Shown in pieces: positions 18,248 to 26,881 of a stretch of DNA of 64,000 nucleotides. How positions within the stretch are numbered: the stretch's first letter is position 1; the number at the start of each line of letters is the position of its first letter. The notes under the pieces are model-generated. The model had not been told where the DNA came from and searched no databases. It was given only the letters and a program-made list of their open reading frames with translations. A program made the translations under genes and the position numbers. Source of the stretch: Clostridium pasteurianum DSM 525 = ATCC 6013 (lineage in GTDB: Bacteria; Bacillota; Clostridia; Clostridiales; Clostridiaceae); assembly GCF_000807255.1 (NCBI RefSeq), contig NZ_CP009268.1, positions 2,386,384 through 2,450,383 of the forward strand, given 5' to 3'.

Positions 18248-19396
18248 ATGAGTGAAACAAAGATAAATTATAGTTATTATATATGGAGATATAGTGGAGT
18301 TGCATTATTTTTAATTCTGTGGGAATTTTTTTCTCGAGTTGGTGTTTTAAATCCTCAATTTATCCCACCCTTTTCAAAAATCCTAGGACAAATTTATATC
18401 TTATGGTTTAACAATGCCTTATTTACAAATATTATGGTAAGTTTATGGAGAGTCTTATTGGGACTTATTATAGCTTCTATTATTGCAATACCTCTGGGGT
18501 TCTTACTCGGTGGTTGGTTCAGCGATATTGCTGATTGGATGGATCCACTTTTTAGAATATTTGGGCAAGTAAATCCTTTTTCATTAATGCCTATATTCAT
18601 ACTTTTTTTTGGAATGGGTGAAACTGCAAAACTTGCAGTAGTTGCCTGGGTATGTATATGGCCGGTTTTATATAATACTATATTAGGTGCTAGAAGTGCA
18701 GATAAGCTTATAATAAAAACTGCTGTTTCCATGAATGTATCTAACTGGCAGTTGTTCAGGAAAGTACTTTTACCATCAGCTGAGCCTTCAATTTTTGCTG
18801 GCCTTAGAGTTGGAGCGGAGATGTCCTTTTTTATGTTGATTGCAGCAGAAATGATAGGTGCAAGTGCAGGATTAGGATGGCTTTTTCATAATGCTTCCAT
18901 GAATAATCAGATTCCTCGCATGTATTCAGCTGGTTTATTTATTGTGTTTTTTGGAGTTATATTAAATAGATCTTTAATATATGTTCAAAACAAGTTGTTT
19001 TTTTGGAAGGAAGCAGAGCACGGTTTTAGCTTTTCTAAAGTAAACAAGTCAAGTACTAAATTTGGTAAATTTCAAATTTCAGCATTGACTATATTAATAA
19101 TTTTAATTATAGGTATTGGAAGCTATGAAGTTAATTATGCCAATACTGTAGAATTTAGCAGTAAATATAGTAATAGTAATGCTCCTGGTCATATGGATCA
19201 TATGGATATGAATAATAAGAAAGATTCCAATAATACAAATACCACAAACACTGATAATAAAACTAATTCTGATCATATGAATATGGATAATCATAACAAA
19301 GTTGATGGTTCCTCTAAAAACATGCAAGATGATAGTTCAAACCATATGAATATGAATGATAGTAATAAATCTAGCCATATGAACATGGATAAATAA
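18248..19396 (+). CDS. ABC transporter permease with a tethered His/Met-rich extracytoplasmic tail
   Basis: Residues 1-250 or so form a SsuC/TauC-type permease with six membrane helices and the EAA-like loop around AVSMNVSNWQLFRKVLLPSAEPS. The 382-residue protein is about 120 longer than the family. The extra part has one more hydrophobic helix (ISALTILIILIIGIGSY) and then about 85 residues almost entirely Asn, Asp, Ser, Lys, His and Met, with repeated metal-ligand motifs (HMDHMDM, DHMNMDNH, NHMNMND, SHMNMDK). An added helix would place the tail outside the cell. I infer a metal-capturing tail, perhaps for copper or nickel, in place of a binding protein. Confidence 0.85.
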   Translation: MSETKINYSYYIWRYSGVALFLILWEFFSRVGVLNPQFIPPFSKILGQIYILWFNNALFTNIMVSLWRVLLGLIIASIIAIPLGFLLGGWFSDIADWMDPLFRIFGQVNPFSLMPIFILFFGMGETAKLAVVAWVCIWPVLYNTILGARSADKLIIKTAVSMNVSNWQLFRKVLLPSAEPSIFAGLRVGAEMSFFMLIAAEMIGASAGLGWLFHNASMNNQIPRMYSAGLFIVFFGVILNRSLIYVQNKLFFWKEAEHGFSFSKVNKSSTKFGKFQISALTILIILIIGIGSYEVNYANTVEFSSKYSNSNAPGHMDHMDMNNKKDSNNTNTTNTDNKTNSDHMNMDNHNKVDGSSKNMQDDSSNHMNMNDSNKSSHMNMDK

Positions 19397-19424
19397 TATT
19401 CTTTAAGAAGGGAGAATCCAACTG

Positions 19425-20198
19425 ATGTCAAAGAAAAAAAATGATACTTTTTATAAATTTTTGATTATATTCATATTCCTTTCAATATGGGAAATCAGCA
19501 GTAAATTAGAAATACTAGACCCTCAATTTGTTCCATCTTTTTCCAGTATACTGATAACTCTATGGACCATGCTTCTTTCTCAAAACCTCATGCTAAGTGT
19601 TGCTATAAGTGTACAGAGGGCTTTACTTGGACTTGCTATTTCAATTATAATCGGTATACCGTTAGGATTTTTACTTGGAGGCTGGTTTTCCAAATTGGAC
19701 CTAATAGCAGAGCCTGTTATAGAGATTTTTTCTCAAATTAATCCATTTCTATTGTTTCACGTTTTTATTTTAATTCTAGGTATTGGAGAAAGTACTAAAG
19801 TAAGTGTTATTGCGTGGACATGCATATGGCCCATAATGTTTAACACAGTTTACGGCATCAGAAATATGGATGCCTTAATATTAAAAGAAGCCAGATCCTT
19901 TGGACTTGGCAGATGGAAATTATTTCATAAAGTTGTTATACCAGCAATCTTACCCTCAATCTTTGTGGGGCTTAGAATTAGTGCAGGTTATTCATTTTTT
20001 ATGCTTATAGCAGCAGAAATGATGGGAGCCAGTTCAGGACTTGGATGGCTGCTTTTAAGCTATCAGCAAACCTATGATATAAAGAGGATATTTGCAACAG
20101 CACTTGTAATAGCTTTTCTTGGGCTAATTACAGACATTATAATAAAAGCTATTCAAAACAGATTTGTAGTTAATACACTTATCGAAGAAAAAAATTAA
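19425..20198 (+). CDS. ABC transporter permease, SsuC/TauC type
   Basis: Second permease of the operon, 257 residues, the usual length, with six membrane helices and the EAA loop around EARSFGLGRWKLFHKVVIPAILPS. It is clearly a paralogue of the preceding permease (both contain GIPLGFLLGGWFS-like and FFMLIAAEM stretches) but lacks the His/Met-rich tail. The two probably form a heterodimer. It starts 28 bases after the previous gene and is followed by a terminator. Confidence 0.92.
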   Translation: MSKKKNDTFYKFLIIFIFLSIWEISSKLEILDPQFVPSFSSILITLWTMLLSQNLMLSVAISVQRALLGLAISIIIGIPLGFLLGGWFSKLDLIAEPVIEIFSQINPFLLFHVFILILGIGESTKVSVIAWTCIWPIMFNTVYGIRNMDALILKEARSFGLGRWKLFHKVVIPAILPSIFVGLRISAGYSFFMLIAAEMMGASSGLGWLLLSYQQTYDIKRIFATALVIAFLGLITDIIIKAIQNRFVVNTLIEEKN

Positions 20199-20215
20199 TC
20201 TATACAGTTACAACT

Positions 20216-20266
20216 GTACTTTGCAAAATGGATTTAAAAATAGATTCCCTTGCAAAGTACTTTTTC
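20216..20266 (+). terminator. Rho-independent terminator of the ABC operon
   Basis: GTACTTTGCAA (20216-20226) pairs with TTGCAAAGTAC (20250-20260), followed by TTTTTCTT. Confidence 0.85.
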
Positions 20267-20375
20267 TTATTATTGCTGAAAAGCTCTGTCTTCTGATCTA
20301 ATTAAAAGGTTGAATCAACTGAAGGTATAATAATCAGGCGAGTTTTATATGTATAGAAAAGTTATTAATAAAATT

Positions 20376-21905
20376 TTAAAGAAGTGGTGCAAATAATCTT
20401 AAAAAGGCCTGAATAACTTTAATATACCAGGGTCTACATTTCCATTCATTAAAACTTATTTCTGCACTTACTTTAAAAGTTTCAATTATATCATTTTTCA
20501 TATCCTCTATTATAGGAGCTCCACATATCCAAATACCATTTTCAAAATGAAGATTAAAACTTCGATAATCCATATTTATACTTCCTGTTATTCCATTATC
20601 GTCATCACTGATTATAGTTTTTGAATGAATATATCCCGGCGTATATTCATAAATTTTCACTCCAGCTTTTATAAGTCTACCATAATTTGAACGAGTGACC
20701 ATATGAACATACCATTTGTCCCATATTCTAGGAGTAACAATTCTAACATCTATACCACCCATAGCTGCCAAACATAATGCATCCATCATAGATTCATCAA
20801 TCACTAAATAGGGAGTAGTTATATATACATATTTCTTAGCATTGTAAATTATTTGTCTATACATAACTTCTGCTGGGTTATGAGGATTGTTAACAGGTCC
20901 ATCAGTAAAAGGTTGATAAAATCCATCTCCAACTATTTTTACAGTAGGTTCATATTTTAGATAATTTTCTTTTATTTTACTTTCAGTTTCCCACATTTGA
21001 AGAAATGTTACAGTAAGACTCCAAACTGCATCTCCTTCTATTCTGATAGCAGTATCCTTCCAATGTCCATACTTGTTATATAAATTAGCATATTCATCAG
21101 CAATATTAGTTCCTCCAGTATATCCAATATTGCCATCTATAACTGCTATTTTCTGATGATTTCTATAGTTTATATAAAGTCTGTAAATATTTTTATGCAC
21201 TTGATTAAAAGGAATAACCTTTATATTTTTACTTTTCAATTCTTTAACTATATTATCGGGTACTGTCATAATACTTCCAAGATCATCATAAAGCAGCCTA
21301 ATCTCTACTCCTTGTGCTGCTTTCTCCTTGAGAATTTCATATATGTCATTCCACAGCTTTCCATCAGAAACAATAAAATACTCAAGAAAAATAAATTTCT
21401 TGGCATTTTTCATATCTATAAGCATATCTTTAAACTGAAGTTCTCCTAATTTATAATACTTACTTTCAGCATGCTTATATAGAGGAAATCCCTCATGATC
21501 TAAATATTGTGAAAATTTTTTTCTGATTGGATAATATTCCTGTAGCATCAATTGAATCTCAGAATCCCTGTTGAGCCATATCCTTTTATTTGATAAAATT
21601 CTTCTAATTCTTTTGCTTCGCAATGCCTGTGTGCCAGTTCTTCCCCATAAAATATATAACAAATATCCAAATACAGGTAATAAAATAATAATAGAAATCC
21701 ATGCAATAACATAAGTAGAGTTGCTTTTTTTATTTACTAGAATCAGTACTCCAATCAATCCAAAAATCTCAATCAAAAAATACAGATAGACTGATTTTTG
21801 TCTTAAATTAATTGCAAGAAAAGCCAGCAAGAATATTTGAGCTAAAATAGCTATTCCTACCGTAATAATACGAATCATTCTATATATCTTTTTAGATTTT
21901 CTCAT
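20376..21905 (-). CDS. cls: Cardiolipin synthase
   Basis: Membrane phospholipase-D family enzyme that joins two phosphatidylglycerols to cardiolipin. The 509-residue length is typical. Two N-terminal membrane helices plus a PLDc_N segment (IAWISIILLPVFGYLLYILW-like region) precede two HKD motifs: NHQKIAVIDGNIGYTGGTN and YIHSKTIISDDDN. AAGGAG lies upstream of the ATG. It is a single-gene unit; no link to its neighbours is visible. Confidence 0.94.
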   Translation of the reverse strand: MRKSKKIYRMIRIITVGIAILAQIFLLAFLAINLRQKSVYLYFLIEIFGLIGVLILVNKKSNSTYVIAWISIIILLPVFGYLLYILWGRTGTQALRSKRIRRILSNKRIWLNRDSEIQLMLQEYYPIRKKFSQYLDHEGFPLYKHAESKYYKLGELQFKDMLIDMKNAKKFIFLEYFIVSDGKLWNDIYEILKEKAAQGVEIRLLYDDLGSIMTVPDNIVKELKSKNIKVIPFNQVHKNIYRLYINYRNHQKIAVIDGNIGYTGGTNIADEYANLYNKYGHWKDTAIRIEGDAVWSLTVTFLQMWETESKIKENYLKYEPTVKIVGDGFYQPFTDGPVNNPHNPAEVMYRQIIYNAKKYVYITTPYLVIDESMMDALCLAAMGGIDVRIVTPRIWDKWYVHMVTRSNYGRLIKAGVKIYEYTPGYIHSKTIISDDDNGITGSINMDYRSFNLHFENGIWICGAPIIEDMKNDIIETFKVSAEISFNEWKCRPWYIKVIQAFLRLFAPLL

Positions 21906-22150
21906 AAGATTCTACGCTCCTTAAGACATCAGTACTAAAATTATAACATAATAAATTTTTATATTACAAAAAATTTATTATTTATATTCTAAAAGATTCA
22001 TTTTTTAACTTATTTTTTATAAAATAATTAGACCTGTAAGATACAGATCTAAGCTTTAAATTTTTATTTAATTATTTATTGCTACAACTTCTATTTATTA
22101 AAAGTTTTATTATATACTTCTGCTGTAATTTCAAATTTACTTATGTTTTT

Positions 22151-22867
22151 TCACGATCCCCAGATAGCTACATTTTGATTATCTAAAGCAAATCTATTGT
22201 TCTCCCATTTTAAAGTATTTAAGACATAGCCCAAACCATCTGCATTATACCTGCCTGCTATTCTTTGGTATGCCAATAACTCATATACTCCATTTGCATC
22301 AAAATCAACTGGATACAAACCACTAAGCGGATTTACAAATCCACTAATAGGACTTTTTAGTTTACCATTTGCATCATATATCTCATTTAAATAATCGGCC
22401 CCCCTAGTAGATATATCTATAATATATTTTTTATTATTACTCTCACTGACAACTTCTACCCTATAGTTATCCTTGTAAGTAACAGTATATTGATATTCTT
22501 CATTGTATACATCAAAGTCAAATAATAATTGTGGCCTATTATTGATAAATGAATAAATGTAGTAATACATTATTGCACCACTACCACCCGAATTAATACC
22601 TATTAATATATCATTTATAGAATTACCCGTAAAATCTCCTAAAAACAATGTTGGATTATATCCTGAATTTTGTTTAAGTTGTATATTTGCAAATCTACCA
22701 GTTCTTCCATCCTGTATTACAAGAGTAATATTTTGAACAAAAGGACTATCTGGAGTCTTTACTCCTGTTAAATACACTCCATCTGGTATTATATCTCCAT
22801 TCACATCTCCTCTTGCATAAGCTACAATTCTAGGGTGTACTGCAGTTTCTCTAAAATAATTATACAT
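22151..22867 (-). CDS. VCBS/FG-GAP-repeat-like protein, possible surface or coat protein
   Basis: A 238-residue protein from an ATG at 22867 with AAAGGAG upstream; a start further upstream lacks a ribosome binding site. Calcium-loop-like repeats typical of VCBS/FG-GAP beta-propeller units are visible: ARGDVNGDIIPDGVYL, FLGDFTGNSINDILIG, YPVDFDANGVYELLAY. No signal peptide or membrane helix is seen, so it is either cytoplasmic or carried to the spore or cell surface without one. It is divergent from the lectin-like gene at 23065, and the two share the 200-base promoter region. The function is unknown. Confidence 0.7.
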   Translation of the reverse strand: MYNYFRETAVHPRIVAYARGDVNGDIIPDGVYLTGVKTPDSPFVQNITLVIQDGRTGRFANIQLKQNSGYNPTLFLGDFTGNSINDILIGINSGGSGAIMYYYIYSFINNRPQLLFDFDVYNEEYQYTVTYKDNYRVEVVSESNNKKYIIDISTRGADYLNEIYDANGKLKSPISGFVNPLSGLYPVDFDANGVYELLAYQRIAGRYNADGLGYVLNTLKWENNRFALDNQNVAIWGS

Positions 22868-23064
22868 AAATGGCTCCTTTAAAATACAAGCTTTATATAT
22901 CTTATGAATCAAACCTTAATTATGTTATAGGATTTAATACAAATAACAAAAATTTTTAAGTACCAACGATTTCTATATAATTTTTTGTAACACAATTTAA
23001 TTTAAATCATAAAATATAACTGATAATATTTTGAAACCGCAACAAAAATACAAGGAGGTTTCCA

Positions 23065-24372
23065 ATGTATAATAATGACTTTTTTGATTATCCACATTAC
23101 TCACCCGAAAATACTTATCCATTTTTTAACGCAGCAATAGAAGATTTTTATAGATTTAATTATAATAATGATTTTAATGGAACTGAAGATTTTGATGAAT
23201 TTATAGAAGAAAACTATTCTGATAACACTAGATCTTCAGATATAGAGACAAATGTAATATTGGAATTAATTTACAATAACGAACCTGGTCTCTTTTCCAA
23301 TTTTAAACGATTCAGAATAAGTACCGAGATGGTTAATAATTTTTTCAGAGAAGCTATACCCTATGCCCTAGACAATAAGACAAAATATAGAGGAGATATA
23401 GAAACATTAACAAATAGAATATATGATGATTTTAAAAAAGAAAACTATCCTGCTGTTTTTTCAGTTTTATCTGCTGGAGTACCTGAAGATATAGTTGATA
23501 ATACCTTTAAAGGTGTAATAAGCTTCACTATTGGTGAAAGATTCATCCCGCCCTCTATGCTTGACAGATGGAGTCAGTGGGAGGATTTAGGCGGAATATT
23601 GAGTTCTGCTCCTGCGGTTTCTTCCTGGGCACCTAATAGATTGGATACATTTGTACGTGGAACTGATAATGCTCTCTGGCACAAATGGTGGAATGGTTCT
23701 AGATGGAGTGACTGGGAAAGCCTTGGTGGCGTATTAACCTCTGCTCCAGCTGCTGTTTCCTGGGGATCAAACAGAATTGATGTATTCGCTCGTGGTACAG
23801 ATAATGCTATGTGGCATATTTGGTGGAATGGTTCTAGGTGGAGTAACTGGGAAAGTCTTGGTGGCGTATTGACCTCTTCTCCTGCAGTTTCTTCTTGGGC
23901 ACCTAATAGATTAGATACCTTCGTACGTGGAACTGATAACGCTCTCTGGCACAAATGGTGGAATGGTTCTAGATGGAGTGACTGGGAAAGTCTCGGTGGA
24001 AATCTGACTTCTGCTCCTGCTGCTGTTTCTTGGGAACCAAACAGAATTGATGTGTTTGCAAGAGGTCAAGGCAATCGTCTATTACATTTATGGTGGAATG
24101 GTTCTAGATGGAGCAATTGGCAGAACCTTGGCGGTAATATAACCTCTGCCCCTGCAGTTTCTTCAAGATCATCCAATAGACTTGAAGTATTTACAAGGAA
24201 TAGAAACAATCAGTTAATCACTATGTCCTGGAATGGTTCTAGATGGAGCAATTGGAGAAATCTTGACGGCACTATAACCTCTGCTCCTGCTGCTGTTTCC
24301 TGGGGTCCAAACAGAACTGATGTATTTGCAAGAGGTACAAATAATGCTATGTGGCACATCTGGAGGAATTAA
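23065..24372 (+). CDS. Lectin-like protein with PLL/DUF346-type beta-propeller repeats
   Basis: A 435-residue protein without a signal peptide. Residues 1 to about 165 form an acidic, Asn/Tyr/Phe-rich N-terminal domain that I do not recognise. The rest is six tandem units of about 47 residues built on WSxWESLGG, LTSAPAxxSW, NRxDxFxRGTDNAxWHxWWNGS. This pattern matches the bacterial PLL-type lectins that fold into beta-propellers and bind fucose or related sugars; those have seven blades, and here six units are visible, so the N-terminal part may complete the propeller. The repeats are very similar at the DNA level, a sign of recent expansion. AAGGAGG precedes the ATG. Confidence 0.8.
   Translation: MYNNDFFDYPHYSPENTYPFFNAAIEDFYRFNYNNDFNGTEDFDEFIEENYSDNTRSSDIETNVILELIYNNEPGLFSNFKRFRISTEMVNNFFREAIPYALDNKTKYRGDIETLTNRIYDDFKKENYPAVFSVLSAGVPEDIVDNTFKGVISFTIGERFIPPSMLDRWSQWEDLGGILSSAPAVSSWAPNRLDTFVRGTDNALWHKWWNGSRWSDWESLGGVLTSAPAAVSWGSNRIDVFARGTDNAMWHIWWNGSRWSNWESLGGVLTSSPAVSSWAPNRLDTFVRGTDNALWHKWWNGSRWSDWESLGGNLTSAPAAVSWEPNRIDVFARGQGNRLLHLWWNGSRWSNWQNLGGNITSAPAVSSRSSNRLEVFTRNRNNQLITMSWNGSRWSNWRNLDGTITSAPAAVSWGPNRTDVFARGTNNAMWHIWRN
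23566..24369 (+). repeat. Tandem 141-base coding repeats in the lectin-like gene
   Basis: Six units of about 141 bases. Units alternate between a type with AVSSWAPNRLDTFVRG and a type with AAVSWGxNRIDVFARG, so the higher-order period is about 282 bases. Later units are more diverged. Confidence 0.85.
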
Positions 24373-24476
24373 TTATAATAATTTCTAATATATAAAATGT
24401 CTAGTAAAATCACTAAAGCAAATATATTAATAAAATAACTATTGAACCTAAAAATAGCACCTTACTTAACTATAAA

Positions 24477-24522
24477 GAAGTATTTCATAGTACATAGATA
24501 ATATGCATTATGAAATAACTTC
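24477..24522. terminator. Hairpin between the convergent lectin-like and DUF2513 genes
   Basis: GAAG-TATTTCATA pairs with TATGAAATA-A-CTTC around a loop of about 19 bases. The T tract is weak, so termination is only probable. Confidence 0.45.
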
Positions 24523-24567
24523 TTATTGTCATATAGCAAAAACATTTTAAAAACATACTAAAACTTT

Positions 24568-24942
24568 CTATTGTTCTTCCTCAATCAAAAGAGACTTAAT
24601 TACATCTTCTGCTAATCTAACTAAAATCGCCAATGATACAGAAGCTATATCTTTAGTTGAATTCTTTAGTTTTTCCCATACCTTGTCATCTCGAATTGCA
24701 TCTATGTATTCATGACCTTTCCAAGATAAAAAGGACACATCTAAAGGAACTTTATTCCTATAGTTTATTACATCAATAAGTCCTCCTTGATGGACTTTGG
24801 TAATATGGTAATTTACTGTGTCTTCATCATAATCTTTTAAATGCGATATTAAATCTTCTGCAGCTATAAAGGGATATTCATAAGTTGTATTTTTTTCTAC
24901 ATATAAAAGTATGTCTCTTATACAGTCATTATTTAATCTCAC
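24568..24942 (-). CDS. DUF2513 / YjcQ-like protein
   Basis: A 124-residue protein from a GTG at 24942, preferred because AAAGGTGGTG lies just upstream; an ATG at 24969 would fall inside that region. The sequence LNNDCIRDILLYVE, DTVNYHITKVHQGGLID and LSWKGHEYIDAIRDDKVW follows the DUF2513 pattern, with a winged-helix-like N-terminal part. The family is common in prophages and mobile regions. The function is unknown; a DNA-binding role is plausible from the fold. Confidence 0.75.
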   Translation of the reverse strand: MRLNNDCIRDILLYVEKNTTYEYPFIAAEDLISHLKDYDEDTVNYHITKVHQGGLIDVINYRNKVPLDVSFLSWKGHEYIDAIRDDKVWEKLKNSTKDIASVSLAILVRLAEDVIKSLLIEEEQ

Positions 24943-25109
24943 GCTAATCACCACCTTTCTAAAGTTCAATTCTACAAAATACTATAAAATCCTTTAGAAA
25001 AATATGTTAAATAGTAAAATTTCTTATGTATTAATTATGTTTATATTATCAATAATTGGAAACACTAAGTTTACTCAATAAAAAATATAAGTAATGGGAG
25101 ATGAACATA

Positions 25110-25247
25110 GTGTTCAGCAAATTTCTTGATTTAGTAAACCGTAGTGGTCATATAAATCTTTTTAATGGTATAATATTATTTATTGGATTTTCTATTGCAT
25201 TTACCCTTATAGGAATATATGCTTATAAATCTGACAAAAAGAAATGA
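25110..25247 (+). CDS. Small single-span membrane protein (45 aa)
   Basis: An ORF from a GTG at 25110 (GGGAG nine bases upstream; an ATG at 25101 in the same frame is too close to it) to a TGA at 25245. The product is 45 residues with one hydrophobic helix (LFNGIILFIGFSIAFTLIGI) and a lysine-rich end (KSDKKK). A terminator with a T tract on this strand follows at 25319-25350, which supports a real transcript. I do not recognise the family. Confidence 0.5.
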   Translation: MFSKFLDLVNRSGHINLFNGIILFIGFSIAFTLIGIYAYKSDKKK

Positions 25248-25318
25248 TATATGCCTTTCTAATTTTTAATAATAATCAACATCTATAATTCTAAAATAAA
25301 AAATTTTATAAAACTGTA

Positions 25319-25350
25319 GAGGACACCCCCTTGAAGGTGCCCTCATTTTT
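25319..25350 (+). terminator. Rho-independent terminator
   Basis: GAGGACACC and GGTGCCCTC form the stem (one mismatch), followed by ATTTTT on the plus strand. It sits between the small membrane ORF and the convergent Spo0E-like gene. Confidence 0.75.
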
Positions 25351-25367
25351 CATTTTGATATAATAAG

Positions 25368-25535
25368 TTAAATATCTTTATTTATTAACTCATCATAATC
25401 ATTTAGCAGCTTGTCTATTTTTTGACTTAATGCTACTAACTTTGGGTCAGTTAATGAAGAATTTTCATTCATTAGAGAATACATTAGCTGTCTTAATTCT
25501 TCTATTTTCTCAATTACTTCTTCCATTGTTTTCAT
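25368..25535 (-). CDS. Spo0E-family sporulation regulatory phosphatase
   Basis: A 55-residue protein from an ATG at 25535 with AAAGGAGGG upstream. It is a two-helix hairpin with the family signature SQKIDKLLNDY (Spo0E motif SQxLD) in the second helix and IEKIEELRQLMYSLM in the first. Spo0E-like proteins dephosphorylate Spo0A~P in the cytoplasm and delay entry into sporulation. The gene stands alone. Its presence supports a spore-forming host. Confidence 0.85.
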   Translation of the reverse strand: MKTMEEVIEKIEELRQLMYSLMNENSSLTDPKLVALSQKIDKLLNDYDELINKDI

Positions 25536-25788
25536 AATATCCCTCCTTTCACTAAAAAATATTAGCAAAATTCGGAAATATTTGATATATTATGTACAAT
25601 TTTTTTATTAAAAATATAACCTTAAACTAAACAACATTTATTCATGTAATAATAAAAAGGACCCTATTAAAAGGTCCTTAAATTTTAAAGTTAATTTATA
25701 AAAAATGTGTATAATTTTTAATTTAGTACAATTTATACTGCTGTATTTTGCCACTGGTAGCTTTAACATTTATTCCCTCTAAAAACTA

Positions 25789-25818
25789 ATATAAAAAAAG
25801 TGCCTGTTACAGCACTAT
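25789..25818 (-). terminator. Rho-independent terminator of the sulfite reductase gene
   Basis: On the minus strand AGTGC-TGTAACAG-GCACT is followed by TTTTTTTATATT, directly after the stop codon. A second hairpin (AAGGACC / GGTCCTT, 25657-25679) with a T-rich tail lies further downstream. Confidence 0.8.
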
Positions 25819-25822
25819 TTTT

Positions 25823-26497
25823 TTATAAATAACTATCAAGATCTATTTGTTTTTTGAACTCATCTAATCCTACTCTATCTATATAGCTTCCTAATCTTTC
25901 TCTAACAGTTGCATTTTCTTCATATACTTGAATAACTTTTTCTACTAAATCATATATCTTCTCTTCTGATATACAGGCTGCTATTTTATCTGCTATTCTT
26001 GGTCTGGCTCCACCTTTTCCACCAACATAAAACATCCAGCCTTTTCCACTTCCTATTAATCCTATATCTTTAAAGGCACTATCTGCACAACTATTAGGAC
26101 AACCACTTACACCCATTTTAAATTTATTAGGTAATTTTTTACCATGATATAAACTATCTAATTTTGATCCAACTGCTACTGAATCCTGAAGGCCCCTTTT
26201 ACAAAAAGTAGTTCCTGGGCATACTTTTACACTTCTTACGCATAAACCTATTGCTGCACCGGGATTCATGTCCAAATCTTTCCAGACGTTATCTAAATCT
26301 TCCTCTTTTAATCCAACTATTGCAATTCTTTGAGCTCCAGTAACTTTAATAGCTGCCGCATTATATTTTTCAGCTATATCGGCAATAGTTCTTAAATTAT
26401 CTGGAGTTACAATTCCAGCAGTTAAATGTGGTGCAACTGCATAAGTTTCTTTATCTCTTTGTACTATTGCTCCCTTTTCTAATAAATCTGTTTTCAT
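25823..26497 (-). CDS. Small siroheme/4Fe-4S sulfite (nitrite) reductase
   Basis: A 224-residue single-unit siroheme reductase. The cluster-siroheme ligands are clear: CPGTTFC gives Cys93 and Cys99 (C-x5-C), and CPNSC gives Cys133 and Cys137 (C-x3-C). The N-terminal ferredoxin-like half (VAPHLTAGIVTPDNLRTIADI) and basic residues are present. It is half the size of NirB or SirA-type enzymes but matches the low-molecular-weight assimilatory-type sulfite reductases known from anaerobes. The substrate could be sulfite or nitrite. No electron-donor gene adjoins it. The ribosome binding site GGAGGGG supports the start. Confidence 0.85.
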   Translation of the reverse strand: MKTDLLEKGAIVQRDKETYAVAPHLTAGIVTPDNLRTIADIAEKYNAAAIKVTGAQRIAIVGLKEEDLDNVWKDLDMNPGAAIGLCVRSVKVCPGTTFCKRGLQDSVAVGSKLDSLYHGKKLPNKFKMGVSGCPNSCADSAFKDIGLIGSGKGWMFYVGGKGGARPRIADKIAACISEEKIYDLVEKVIQVYEENATVRERLGSYIDRVGLDEFKKQIDLDSYL

Positions 26498-26611
26498 TTG
26501 TGTACCCCTCCTAAATTTAGCTTTTTAATATACGTTATTAACTAATAATCCAATTTAATTGTACCATATTTATATAATAATTCAATTCCCTTTCATACTA
26601 ATTTTTGTATC

Positions 26612-26719
26612 TTATTCCTCAAAATTAAATAACTCTTCCACCGTAATATTAAATATAAATGTTAAATAATCATATACGACCTTAATGCTCCTGTTAACTT
26701 TTAATGACCACTCAAGGAT
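26612..26719 (-). pseudogene. Possible remnant of an HTH regulator C-terminus
   Basis: A short open stretch on the minus strand ends with LTFIFNITVEELFNFEE and a stop at 26612, which resembles the end of a Cro/CI-type regulator. No start, ribosome binding site or HTH core is left. It lies in the 26498-26869 gap next to the histidine kinase remnant. Confidence 0.35.
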
Positions 26720-26747
26720 ATATATCAGAAAATTCCATATCTATCAT

Positions 26748-26881
26748 CTATTTGTTAAAATAATTATTTATATTGAAATTTATTTCTGTAAGTCTTGCAG
26801 GCAATACTATTTTAAATATACTGCCTTTACCTAGTTCACTTTTTACACTTATATTTCCACTGAGCAAAGTCAAAAAACTTT
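26748..26881 (-). pseudogene. C-terminal remnant of a sensor histidine kinase
   Basis: On the minus strand, in a frame different from proC, bases 26881 to 26748 encode SFLTLLSGNISVKSELGKG and then SIFKIVLPARL, ending at a TAG. This is the G2 box and last strand of a HATPase_c domain. The rest of the kinase is missing: the frame is blocked by a stop where it enters the proC 3' end. The fragment overlaps the proC stop codon, so proC abuts the breakpoint. Confidence 0.7.

Noticed and set aside
23065-24372. Choline-binding (cell-wall binding) repeats
   Set aside because: Units are about 47 residues with WSxWESLGG and RGTDNAxWH motifs, unlike the 20-residue aromatic choline-binding repeats.
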